From Acidovorax radicis (GTDB lineage Bacteria; Pseudomonadota; Gammaproteobacteria; Burkholderiales; Burkholderiaceae_C), in contig NZ_CP075184.1 of the NCBI RefSeq assembly GCF_020510705.1, forward strand, positions 682,001 through 746,000: 64,000 nucleotides of DNA, read 5' to 3'. The first letter of the stretch is position 1; each line of letters begins with the position of its first letter. The notes under the pieces are model-generated. The model did no database searches. It was not told the DNA's origin and was given only the letters and a program-made list of their open reading frames with translations. Position numbers and translations under genes: made by a program. Shown one piece after another: positions 1 through 6,434 of the stretch.

Positions 1-270
1 GGTAAACCCCGCGCCGTAGTCCGCCAGCAGGCCGTCACGCGGTGGTTGCGAGCGGACAAACACCGCAGCAGCGGCGCGGAACCAGTCTTCGCCCACCAGC
101 TGGCACACCGTGGGGTAGTTGGCTTGCAGTGCATCGATGCAAGCCTTGAGCACGGTGTTGTGGTACACGGCAAAGCCGGGCTGGGATTCCAGCGCAGACA
201 GCCACGGTGCGTGCTCGGCATGGCCGAGCAGCGCGGCGCAGAAGCCGTCCTGGAATGCGCTCAGCTGCAT
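1..270 (-). CDS. bufC: BufC/HvfC-family protein (DUF2063), partial
   Basis: This is the N-terminal 90 residues of a DUF2063 protein; the rest lies beyond position 1. The translation opens MQLSAFQDGFCAALLG and contains YHNTVLKACIDALQANYPTV and a VGEDWFRAAA segment, the usual N-terminal helical pattern of the HvfC/BufC family. These proteins act as partners or recognition subunits of MNIO (DUF692) enzymes that modify cysteine-rich peptides. The ATG lies inside the end of bufB with a 10-bp overlap, so the two are probably translationally coupled. It is the third gene of bufA1-bufB-bufC. Family assignment is firm from the context plus the sequence pattern; the role in peptide maturation is known for the family and inferred here. 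Confidence 0.85.
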   Translation of the reverse strand, partial: MQLSAFQDGFCAALLGHAEHAPWLSALESQPGFAVYHNTVLKACIDALQANYPTVCQLVGEDWFRAAAAVFVRSQPPRDGLLADYGAGFT

Positions 271-1109
271 GCTGCCTCCTCGGACTGCGCCGCTGTGAGC
301 GCGTTGTGGGCCCGGTCACGTTCGGCCAACAGCTCACTGAAGGCGGGCAACTGGTCGTCGCGCTCGATGAGGGTGGGCACGGGGCCCGTGCGCGCGATCA
401 CCTGCTCGTACAGCGCCCACACCGCAGGGGCGATGGGCGCATCGTGGCTGTCGATCAGCAGGGCGTTGCCATGTACCGGGTCGGCATGGTGGCCTGCCAG
501 GTGGATTTCGGCCACGGCGTGCAGAGGGAAGGCGTCGAGGTAGGTTTGCGCGCTATAGCCCAGGTTGTTGGCGCTGACGTACACGTTGTTCACGTCCAGC
601 AGCAGGGCGCAGCCGGTGCGCTGCACCAGTTCGGCCAAAAAATCGGTCTCAAGCCAGTCGTGGCCGTCGATGTGCAGGTAGTGCGCGGGGTTCTCGATGG
701 CGATGGGGCGCTGCAGCACATCTTGCGTGCGGGCGATGTTGCTTGCGATGCGGTGCAGTGCCGCATGCGTGCGCGGAAACGGCAGCAGGTCGGGCAGGTA
801 CTGCCCGCGCCAGGTGGACCAGGCTAGGTGTTCCGAGATGATAGCGGGCTCTATGCGCCGAGCCAATGCCGCAAGACGGGCCAGGTGGGTCGCGTCGGGT
901 GGTGCATCGGCCGCGAGCGACAGTGACACGCCGTGCAGCGCGACAGGGTGGCGCGCGCGAATGGCCTCCAGCCAGGCCAGGCGCGGGCCGCCATCGGCCA
1001 GGTAGTTCTCGGGGTGCACCTCCCACCACAGGCCGGGGGCGGTGCACCGCAGCGCCTCGTCGTAGTGCTGGGGCTTGAGGCCCAGGCCAGCGGTGAGGGG
1101 GGATGCCAT
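261..1109 (-). CDS. bufB: MNIO-family RiPP maturase (DUF692, BufB/HvfB)
   Basis: This gene encodes a 282-residue DUF692 protein, a TIM-barrel multinuclear non-heme iron oxidative enzyme. Family-typical segments seen are MASPLTAGLGLKPQHYDEAL at the start, then VHPENYL, HGVSLSLA, SEHLAW, LLDVNNVYVSANN, EIHLAGHH, LIDSHD and LIERDDQLP. The His, Asp and Glu residues in these segments are the expected metal ligands. In bufferin systems this enzyme oxidises cysteines of the DUF2282 precursor encoded just upstream. An in-frame upstream extension to 1289 was rejected because it runs through bufA1 in another frame; the ATG at 1109 lies 2 nt after the bufA1 stop and begins where the family begins. Peptide modification itself is inferred from the family. 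Confidence 0.93.
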   Translation of the reverse strand: MASPLTAGLGLKPQHYDEALRCTAPGLWWEVHPENYLADGGPRLAWLEAIRARHPVALHGVSLSLAADAPPDATHLARLAALARRIEPAIISEHLAWSTWRGQYLPDLLPFPRTHAALHRIASNIARTQDVLQRPIAIENPAHYLHIDGHDWLETDFLAELVQRTGCALLLDVNNVYVSANNLGYSAQTYLDAFPLHAVAEIHLAGHHADPVHGNALLIDSHDAPIAPAVWALYEQVIARTGPVPTLIERDDQLPAFSELLAERDRAHNALTAAQSEEAACS

Positions 1110-1111
1110 GG

Positions 1112-1405
1112 TCAGCTCTTCATGGGCGTCAGCATGCCCATGCCCTTGGGCGTCTTGATGGTGGTGCAGGTGCCTGCGGGCACAAACTTCCAGGCGTTGC
1201 CCTGGTAGTCCATCTTGGACGTGCCCGCGCAGGTGGTGCCGGGGCCGGCGGCGCAGTCGTTCTTGCCGGCCATCGAGACGCCGTAGCACTTCTCCATGGC
1301 GGGCTTGGCGCCGTCCATGGGGGCGGCGCTGGTTTGGGCCATGGCGGCGCCAGAGGTCAGGGCAACGAGGGCGAGGGCGCCGAGGCTGAGGGTGCGGGTG
1401 GTCAT
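1112..1405 (-). CDS. bufA1: Bufferin-type precursor peptide (DUF2282, BufA1)
   Basis: This gene encodes a 97-residue exported peptide. Residues 1-23 form a signal peptide ending AMA before Q24. The mature part has exactly four cysteines (C40, C51, C59, C80) in the DUF2282 pattern [33 protein letters not shown]. Family members are periplasmic RiPPs whose cysteines are modified by the DUF692 partner and which sequester copper. It is the first gene of the operon and lies about 80 nt downstream of a GTAACC-N16-CGAA promoter on the same strand. The stop codon is 2 nt before the bufB start. Copper binding is inferred from the family, not visible directly. Confidence 0.92.
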   Translation of the reverse strand: MTTRTLSLGALALVALTSGAAMAQTSAAPMDGAKPAMEKCYGVSMAGKNDCAAGPGTTCAGTSKMDYQGNAWKFVPAGTCTTIKTPKGMGMLTPMKS

Positions 1406-1492
1406 GGTGCGGTTCTCCGAGGGTTGATAAAGGTTGAATCCGACCGGGTGGCTGCGCAGAGGCTGCGTTGCGTGGCCCGATCTGCGTTGTAA

Positions 1493-1518
1493 TTCGCGCG
1501 ATGCAGCAGGCGGGTTAC
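1493..1518 (-). promoter_or_regulatory. ECF sigma (SigF-type) promoter of the buf operon
   Basis: Read on the minus strand this is GTAACC (1518-1513), 16 nt, then CGAA (1496-1493). It matches the GTAACC-N16-CGAA element I recall for Caulobacter SigF targets. It faces bufA1 and leaves a leader of about 80 nt. The identical element on the other strand drives the sigma gene, so the ECF factor encoded at 1618-2262 is the likely user. Confidence 0.8.
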
Positions 1519-1572
1519 AGCACTGCGCAAAAAAATCGTGACGGCGTTGCGCAAATATTTTTTGTGCTGCCT

Positions 1573-1598
1573 GTAACCCATTGACTCCGACATACGAA
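1573..1598 (+). promoter_or_regulatory. ECF sigma (SigF-type) autoregulatory promoter
   Basis: GTAACC at 1573-1578, a 16-nt spacer, and CGAA at 1595-1598, placed about 20 nt before the sigma ATG. It is the mirror image of the buf promoter with the same spacing. The shared arms CTGTAACCC and GGGTTACAG form an inverted pair about 50 nt apart. This implies that the sigma factor activates its own gene together with the bufferin operon. Confidence 0.8.
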
Positions 1599-1617
1599 TT
1601 GCCTGCAGGGAGACACC

Positions 1618-2262
1618 ATGGAGATAGTGGAAGAGCGCCTGCGCGGCTTGTTGTTGCAGGGGCTGGATGCCGACGCAGCCGCGTACCAGCGCTTTTTGAA
1701 GGAGCTGAGTGCGCACCTGCGCGCCTTTTTGCGTCGCCGCCTCGCGCAGCGGCCCGATGAGGTGGAAGACCTGGTGCAGGAGACGCTGCTGGCCGTGCAC
1801 AACCAGCGCCACACCTACCGGCCCGAGATGCCGGTGACGGCCTGGGCGCACGCGATTGCGCGCTACAAGCTCATCGACTGGCTGCGCTCGCACGCGGTGA
1901 AGGAAGGCCGCAACGACCCGTTGGACGATGCCGACGAGTTGTTTGCCAGCAGCGACAGCGAGGCTGCCGAAGCCCGGCGCGACCTGGGGCAACTGCTGCG
2001 CACGCTGCCAGACAAGCAGCGGCTGCCGATTGAGTATGTAAAGCTGGAAGGGTTGTCGGTGGTCGAGACGGCGCGCCTCACGGGGTTGTCGGAGTCGGCC
2101 GTCAAAGTCGGCGTGCACCGGGGGCTCAAGGCCCTGGCCGCCAAGATCAGGGGCATGACTTACGCAAAACCGGGTTCAAGCCAATCGCCTGCTGCCGCAG
2201 ATCGGTCGGTGGTGCATCCTGATTTGCGTCAGTCCCAGGAGGAATGGCATGAAAACCGATGA
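1618..2262 (+). CDS. ECF RNA polymerase sigma factor (SigF-like)
   Basis: This gene encodes a 214-residue ECF sigma factor. Region 2 is seen in [20 protein letters not shown] followed by [20 protein letters not shown] (about residues 40-85). Region 4 is seen in [19 protein letters not shown] and the helix-turn-helix [20 protein letters not shown] (about 125-175). The C-terminal 35 residues are poorly conserved. The ATG follows a GGGAG ribosome binding site. It overlaps the downstream anti-sigma gene by 14 bp and is divergent from the bufferin operon. The layout matches Caulobacter SigF/NrsF, which controls bufferin genes under copper stress; target and signal here are inferred from this and from the twin promoters. 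Confidence 0.93.
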   Translation: MEIVEERLRGLLLQGLDADAAAYQRFLKELSAHLRAFLRRRLAQRPDEVEDLVQETLLAVHNQRHTYRPEMPVTAWAHAIARYKLIDWLRSHAVKEGRNDPLDDADELFASSDSEAAEARRDLGQLLRTLPDKQRLPIEYVKLEGLSVVETARLTGLSESAVKVGVHRGLKALAAKIRGMTYAKPGSSQSPAAADRSVVHPDLRQSQEEWHENR

Positions 2263-2890
2263 ATTGATTCACCTGCTGGCCACCGATGACCGGCCCGTGC
2301 AGTCCACCGCCATCGAGCAACGGTTTGCGATTGCAAGCGCCGTGGGCGTTGCGGGGGCCGGAGTGCTGATGCTGGCCCTGTTCGGTCTGCGCCCCGACCT
2401 GCTGGCCACCATGGCGCTGCCCATGTTCTGGGGCAAGCTGGTGTTTGCCGCAGCTCTGGCAGCCGCTGGCGTGGCGCTGCTGCGCCGCATGGCCCGCCCG
2501 GGCATGGCGCTGGGCCACGCAGCCCTGTGGCTGGCCGTGCCACCACTGGTGCTGTGGGCCATGGCCTTGTGGGCGTTGTCGCAGGTATCTGCAGCAGAGC
2601 GCATGCCGCTGATTCTGGGCAGCACCTGGCGGACTTGCCCATTCAATATCGCGGCGCTGTCGGTGCCGGCGTTCGTGGCTGGTTTCTGGGCGCTCAAGGG
2701 CGCTGCCCCCACGCGCCTGGTGTGGGCGGGTGCAGGCGCGGGACTGTTGGCGGGCGCACTGGGTGCGCTGGTGTACGCCTTGCATTGCCCCGAGATGGCC
2801 ACGCCGTTCCTGGCCGTGTGGTACCTGGCGGGCATGGCCATCCCGACCGCGCTGGGGGCTGTGCTGGGGCCGCGCTTGCTGCGCTGGTAG
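2249..2890 (+). CDS. nrsF: NrsF-family membrane anti-sigma factor (DUF1109)
   Basis: This gene encodes a 213-residue integral membrane protein with about six hydrophobic segments (near residues 28-46, 56-78, 88-112, 131-149, 155-176 and 187-206) and a short N-terminal cytoplasmic region that would hold the sigma factor. It begins [17 protein letters not shown], typical of DUF1109. The only cysteines are C130 (in RTCPFN) and C180 (in LHCPEM). This is almost the spacing I recall for the two conserved signalling cysteines of Caulobacter NrsF (C131 and C181). It overlaps the sigma gene by 14 bp, so synthesis is probably coupled. Copper or redox sensing through the cysteine pair is an inference. 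Confidence 0.9.
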   Translation: MKTDELIHLLATDDRPVQSTAIEQRFAIASAVGVAGAGVLMLALFGLRPDLLATMALPMFWGKLVFAAALAAAGVALLRRMARPGMALGHAALWLAVPPLVLWAMALWALSQVSAAERMPLILGSTWRTCPFNIAALSVPAFVAGFWALKGAAPTRLVWAGAGAGLLAGALGALVYALHCPEMATPFLAVWYLAGMAIPTALGAVLGPRLLRW

Positions 2891-2915
2891 GTCTAGGACC
2901 CGCGCGCACTGTGCG

Positions 2916-4166
2916 TCAGTGCGCGGCAGACTCCTGGAGCCACTGCGCTACGGCCCCCGCACGCGCCTGGTGGATCAACTCCCCCACCTTCGGCCCACTC
3001 ACGCCCCTGGCCGCTGCCAGCGCTGCAATATCGCGCGTAGCCACCGATTGCACGGCGGCCAGCACCGCAGCCAGCCGCTGGCGTTGCGGGTAGGCGGCTT
3101 CTTCAAACCCCAGCCGCCCGCGCGCATCGCATTCGCAGGCCAGCAGCACCTCGTCAAACCGGGCGGGTTTGCGGATGGCGTCGCAGCGCTCCATCAGCCG
3201 CACCAGGGCGGCGGCACCCAGCTCGCCGCTGCGGTGGATGTTGCCGTGCTCGCGTGCCACCACGTCGGCCAGTTCGCGGCAGTCGGTGGGCACACGCAGG
3301 CGCTCGCACAGGCCCTGGAGCAGTTTTGCGCTGCGCTGCTCGTGGCCAATATGGCGCGGGAGCATGTCGGCCGCTGTCGTCCCTTTGCCCAGGTCGTGGG
3401 TCAGGCAGGCAAAACGCACGGTCAGCGGGGCATGCAGCCGGGCCGCCATGTCCAGCACCATCATCAGGTGCACGCCCGTGTCCACCTCGGGGTGGTATTC
3501 GGCGCGCTGGGGCACGCCCCACAGGCGCTCCACCTCGGGCAACAGCACCTGCAGCGCGCCGCACTCGCGCAGCACTTCGAACATGCGCGAGGGCTGTTCT
3601 TCTATCAGCCCGCGCGCCAGCTCTTGCCACACACGCTCGGCGACCAGGTGGTCGGCCTCGCCGTGCTGCACCATCTCGCGCATCAGTTGCATCGTCTCGG
3701 GCGCTACGGTGAAGTCGGTGAACCGCGCCGCAAACCGCGCCACCCGCAGAATGCGCACCGGGTCTTCGCGGAAGGCATCGGTCACGTGGCGCAGCACCCG
3801 GGCTTGCAGGTCTTGGATGCCGGAATAAGGATCAAAAGTGCCTCCAGCGCTTATTCCATAAGCGCTGGTAGCTATTGCATTGATAGTAAGGTCGCGGCGC
3901 GACAGGTCTTCTTCCAGCGTCACATCGGGCGAGCTTTCCACCACAAAGCCCCGGTAGCCCCGGCCGCTCTTGCGCTCGGTGCGGGCCAGGGCATATTCCT
4001 CACGCGTTTCGGGGTGCAAGAACACCGGAAAGTCACGCCCTACGGGTAGATAGCCCAGTTCCAGCATCTGCTCGGGCGTGGCGCCCACCACCACCCAGTC
4101 GTGGTCATTCACCGGCCTGCCCAGCAGCTTGTCGCGGACGGCGCCGCCCACCATGTAGATTTGCAT
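2916..4166 (-). CDS. cca: Multifunctional CCA-adding tRNA nucleotidyltransferase
   Basis: This gene encodes a 416-residue enzyme that adds or repairs the 3'-CCA of tRNAs. The N-terminal head has [20 protein letters not shown], the DHD metal pair and [10 protein letters not shown]; the neck has [12 protein letters not shown]. An HD phosphohydrolase domain follows (LTHDLGKG, about residue 255), as in the bacterial multifunctional class. Between INAIA and DPYSG (residues about 96-112) the usual short loop is replaced by a longer segment encoded by a palindromic repeat (3831-3880). The same reading frame continues, so the gene looks functional. Convergent with nrsF, with a bulged G+C hairpin overlapping the stop. 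Confidence 0.95.
   Translation of the reverse strand: MQIYMVGGAVRDKLLGRPVNDHDWVVVGATPEQMLELGYLPVGRDFPVFLHPETREEYALARTERKSGRGYRGFVVESSPDVTLEEDLSRRDLTINAIATSAYGISAGGTFDPYSGIQDLQARVLRHVTDAFREDPVRILRVARFAARFTDFTVAPETMQLMREMVQHGEADHLVAERVWQELARGLIEEQPSRMFEVLRECGALQVLLPEVERLWGVPQRAEYHPEVDTGVHLMMVLDMAARLHAPLTVRFACLTHDLGKGTTAADMLPRHIGHEQRSAKLLQGLCERLRVPTDCRELADVVAREHGNIHRSGELGAAALVRLMERCDAIRKPARFDEVLLACECDARGRLGFEEAAYPQRQRLAAVLAAVQSVATRDIAALAAARGVSGPKVGELIHQARAGAVAQWLQESAAH
3831..3880 (-). repeat. Dispersed AGCGCTT palindromic repeat, copy A (inside cca)
   Basis: On the minus strand it reads AATAGCTACC, then AGCGCTT, ATGGAAT, AAGCGCT, then GGAGGC and ACTTTTGAT. The central arms AGCGCTT/AAGCGCT are perfect inverted repeats. 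The flanks match other copies (AATAGCT on one side, GAGGCCA-TTTT on the other). It is translated in frame as part of cca. Confidence 0.8.
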
Positions 4167-4211
4167 CGCCGTAGTTTAGGACGAGCCCCCGGCCGTATAT
4201 TCCAGCCCACC

Positions 4212-4682
4212 ATGTCCCCATCGTCTGAACTTTCCGACTTCACCATTGCCCAGCTCAACCCCGACGGCCGCGCGCCCGTGCCCACGGCGTCCGACGCCGC
4301 TGCCAACGCGGCGGCCGAAGCCCTGCAGCGCCAGGCGCAGTTCGAGGCCCTAAAGGCCCAAGTGGAGGGGCTGCAGGAGATCCTGGCCAAACCGCTGAAC
4401 GAGATATTGGCTGAGCACGACAAGGCCAAGGAGGCCGCCGCCGCGTGGGATTCGTTCGGCGCGATGTGGATGCTGTCGCAGCGCGCCATGCGCCGCGTTG
4501 CCATGGACTTGGCGGCCACGCAGGGCGTGAGCGAAGAAGAGGTGGTGGCCCGCGCCATGGCCTACGCCAACCAGGTGCTCAATGTCGAAGACGAAGACGA
4601 AGACCTGGGCGGCACCGTCGCACCCGCCCAGTTGGCGCACATTGCGCGGCACAAGCCGTTTTTGCGCAAGCAGTTCCGGTAG
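4212..4682 (+). CDS. Conserved hypothetical protein, helical
   Basis: This gene encodes a 156-residue soluble protein I do not recognise. Residues 25-75 (ASDAAANAAAEALQRQAQFE and the following KAQVEGLQEILAKPLNE) are strongly helical and could form a coiled coil. The C-terminal part contains an acidic stretch (VEDEDEDLGG) followed by a basic end (HIARHKPFLRKQFR). No signal peptide or membrane segment is seen. The ATG at 4212 was chosen over the upstream in-frame extension because that part is antisense to the cca start. It is divergent from cca, with starts 45 bp apart, and convergent with the NIPSNAP gene. No function is proposed. Confidence 0.8.
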   Translation: MSPSSELSDFTIAQLNPDGRAPVPTASDAAANAAAEALQRQAQFEALKAQVEGLQEILAKPLNEILAEHDKAKEAAAAWDSFGAMWMLSQRAMRRVAMDLAATQGVSEEEVVARAMAYANQVLNVEDEDEDLGGTVAPAQLAHIARHKPFLRKQFR

Positions 4683-4706
4683 CGAAACCGGGCTGCCCGC
4701 GCCCGT

Positions 4707-5015
4707 TCAGCCAAACACCGGCCTGAAAAAACTCCGCTCGTAGCTCACGATGCAGCCCGTTTCCTCCGCATAGCGAAACGCCGCCAGGCAGTCCGCATCC
4801 TGCATCGACTGCTGGCGGTACACCTCGTAGGCCGCGAGGCTGGCGAACGTGAACAGCGCCAGCGCGATGTTGTTGGCGCCCTCGCTGGGCATGAAGTAGC
4901 CGTGGTGCTGGCCGCCGAATTTCTCGACCAGCGGGATCCACAGCTTGCCGTAGTGCTCGAACTCCTGGAGCTTGCTGGTGTTGAGCACGTAGCGCAGATA
5001 GACGGTGACGGCCAT
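4707..5015 (-). CDS. NIPSNAP-family protein
   Basis: This gene encodes a 102-residue protein with a ferredoxin-like dimeric alpha/beta pattern: MAVTVYLRYVLNTSKLQEFE, then EHYGKLWIPLVEKFGG, HHGYFMPSEGANNIALALF and SYERSFFRPVFG. This is the NIPSNAP domain. The biochemical role of small bacterial NIPSNAP proteins is mostly unknown. The longer in-frame upstream extension was rejected because it runs through the glutathione S-transferase gene in another frame; the ATG at 5015 sits 8 nt after that gene's stop, so the two are likely cotranscribed. Confidence 0.88.
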   Translation of the reverse strand: MAVTVYLRYVLNTSKLQEFEHYGKLWIPLVEKFGGQHHGYFMPSEGANNIALALFTFASLAAYEVYRQQSMQDADCLAAFRYAEETGCIVSYERSFFRPVFG

Positions 5016-5023
5016 GACGGTGC

Positions 5024-5716
5024 TCAGCCTTGCGTGTGGCGCAGGCGGTAGGGCTCTTCGAAGTCCAGAAAGTCCTTCTCGGCCAGGGCCTCGTCGATCC
5101 AGGCTTTCACGCCGGGCAGGGCGCGCACGCGGTCCACATAGGCGGCGATGTGGGGTGGCACCGGCAGGGCGTAGGCGGCCAGGCGCATGCACACCGGGGC
5201 GAAGTAGGCGTCGGCCACCGTGAACTCGCCAAACAGCAGGGGGTCGCCGTGCTCTTCGAGCAGCGCGCTCCACATCTCGACCAGGCGCTGCACGTCGGCG
5301 CGCACGGCCGGCTTGTCGCGCCAGATCAGCGCGCCGGTGTCGGCCAGATTCGCCTCGATGTTCATGGGGCAGTTGCCGCGCAGGGCGGTGAAGCCGCTGT
5401 GCATCTCGGCACAGATGCTGCGGGCGCGCGCACGGGCCTTGGCGTCCGTGGGCCAGAGTTTTTTGTCAGGGTGGGTTTCGGCCACATATTCAGCAATCGC
5501 CAGGGTGTCCCACACCACCAGGTCGCCATCCACCAGCACGGGCACCTTGGCCGTGGGGCTCACAGCCCCGATGGTGCGCTTGAATTCCGAGTCGGCGTCA
5601 AAGCTGTCGAAGCGCACGCGCACTTCTTCAAACGCGATGCCCGCCTGCTTGAGCAGCACCCAGGGGCGCATGGACCAGGACGAGTAGTTCTTGTTGCCAA
5701 TATAGAGCTTGAGCAT
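5024..5716 (-). CDS. Glutathione S-transferase family protein
   Basis: This gene encodes a 230-residue soluble GST. The N-terminal thioredoxin-like domain shows LYIGNKNYSSWSMRPWVLLK and the cis-Pro segment SPTAKVPVLVDG followed by VWDTLAIAEYVAE. The serine-rich SSWS turn points to a Ser-type catalytic residue. The C-terminal all-helical domain contains FTVADAYFAPVCMRL. Family members conjugate or isomerise with glutathione; the substrate cannot be read from the sequence. The NIPSNAP gene follows after 8 nt. Confidence 0.93.
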   Translation of the reverse strand: MLKLYIGNKNYSSWSMRPWVLLKQAGIAFEEVRVRFDSFDADSEFKRTIGAVSPTAKVPVLVDGDLVVWDTLAIAEYVAETHPDKKLWPTDAKARARARSICAEMHSGFTALRGNCPMNIEANLADTGALIWRDKPAVRADVQRLVEMWSALLEEHGDPLLFGEFTVADAYFAPVCMRLAAYALPVPPHIAAYVDRVRALPGVKAWIDEALAEKDFLDFEEPYRLRHTQG

Positions 5717-5847
5717 GGGGCACCTGCCGATGGAAATCAGAGAAAAGAAGGCCAGCTCGCCATGCTAGCGGCAGTGGTTCGCGCCAGCGATGCAAAAACA
5801 TGGCCTGAATGATGCGCATCACGCATCACGGGTAATGGCCCAGTGGG

Positions 5848-6420
5848 TCAGAACGGCCAGACCACGCCGTTGTCGTTCAGGATGGCATCGAGCGGCAGAT
5901 CGAACTCCTCGGGCTCGAAGTCGTCCAGGTAGCCGTTGGTGAAACCCAGGCCCACGGTGAAGGGTTTGGGCTGCAGGGTGGCCAGCGTGCGGTCGTAAAA
6001 ACCGCCGCCATAGCCCAGCCGGTAGCCGCCCGGCGCGTAGCCCACGCAGGGCACAAACAGCAGTGTGGGCACGATGACCTCGGTGTCCTTGGGCTTGGGG
6101 ATGCCGTAGGCGTCTTCTTCCATGGGGCAGCCGGGGTACCAGGCGTGGAAAGTGAGCGTTTTGTGCTGCTTGTTGACCACCGGCAGGCCGATGCGCCGGC
6201 GCAGGGGCTCGTCCAGCAGCTCGCCGTCTTCCTTCCAGCGGTGCAGGGCAGGCAGGGGGTCAAATTCGCCCTTGATGGGCCAGTAGGCGCCAATCACCGT
6301 GTCGGGCCGGTTGATCAGCCAGATGCGCATCACTTGTTGTAACAGGTCGGCCCGCTGTAGGCGATCGGGCAGGTTGAGACGTTCTTCAATCAATGCGCGC
6401 CGAAGGGCTGCTTTGTCCAT
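5848..6420 (-). CDS. 5-formyltetrahydrofolate cyclo-ligase
   Basis: This gene encodes a 190-residue enzyme converting 5-formyl-THF to 5,10-methenyl-THF with ATP. It has the family signatures KAALRRALIEERLNL at the N terminus, GAYWPIKGEFDP, PYGIPKPK-like DAYGIPKP, FVPCVGYAPGGYRLGYGGGF and YDRTLATL, the last two forming the nucleotide and folate site. It is divergent from the lytic transglycosylase gene, with the two starts only 14 bp apart. I see no sign of a 6S RNA beside it, unlike the gammaproteobacterial locus. Confidence 0.93.
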   Translation of the reverse strand: MDKAALRRALIEERLNLPDRLQRADLLQQVMRIWLINRPDTVIGAYWPIKGEFDPLPALHRWKEDGELLDEPLRRRIGLPVVNKQHKTLTFHAWYPGCPMEEDAYGIPKPKDTEVIVPTLLFVPCVGYAPGGYRLGYGGGFYDRTLATLQPKPFTVGLGFTNGYLDDFEPEEFDLPLDAILNDNGVVWPF

Positions 6421-6434
6421 CAGATAATTCCCCC

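Noticed and set aside
2895..2927. Terminator between nrsF and cca
   Set aside because: A CCGCGC...GCGCGG hairpin with a bulge exists, but there is no T-run on either strand and it overlaps the cca stop.
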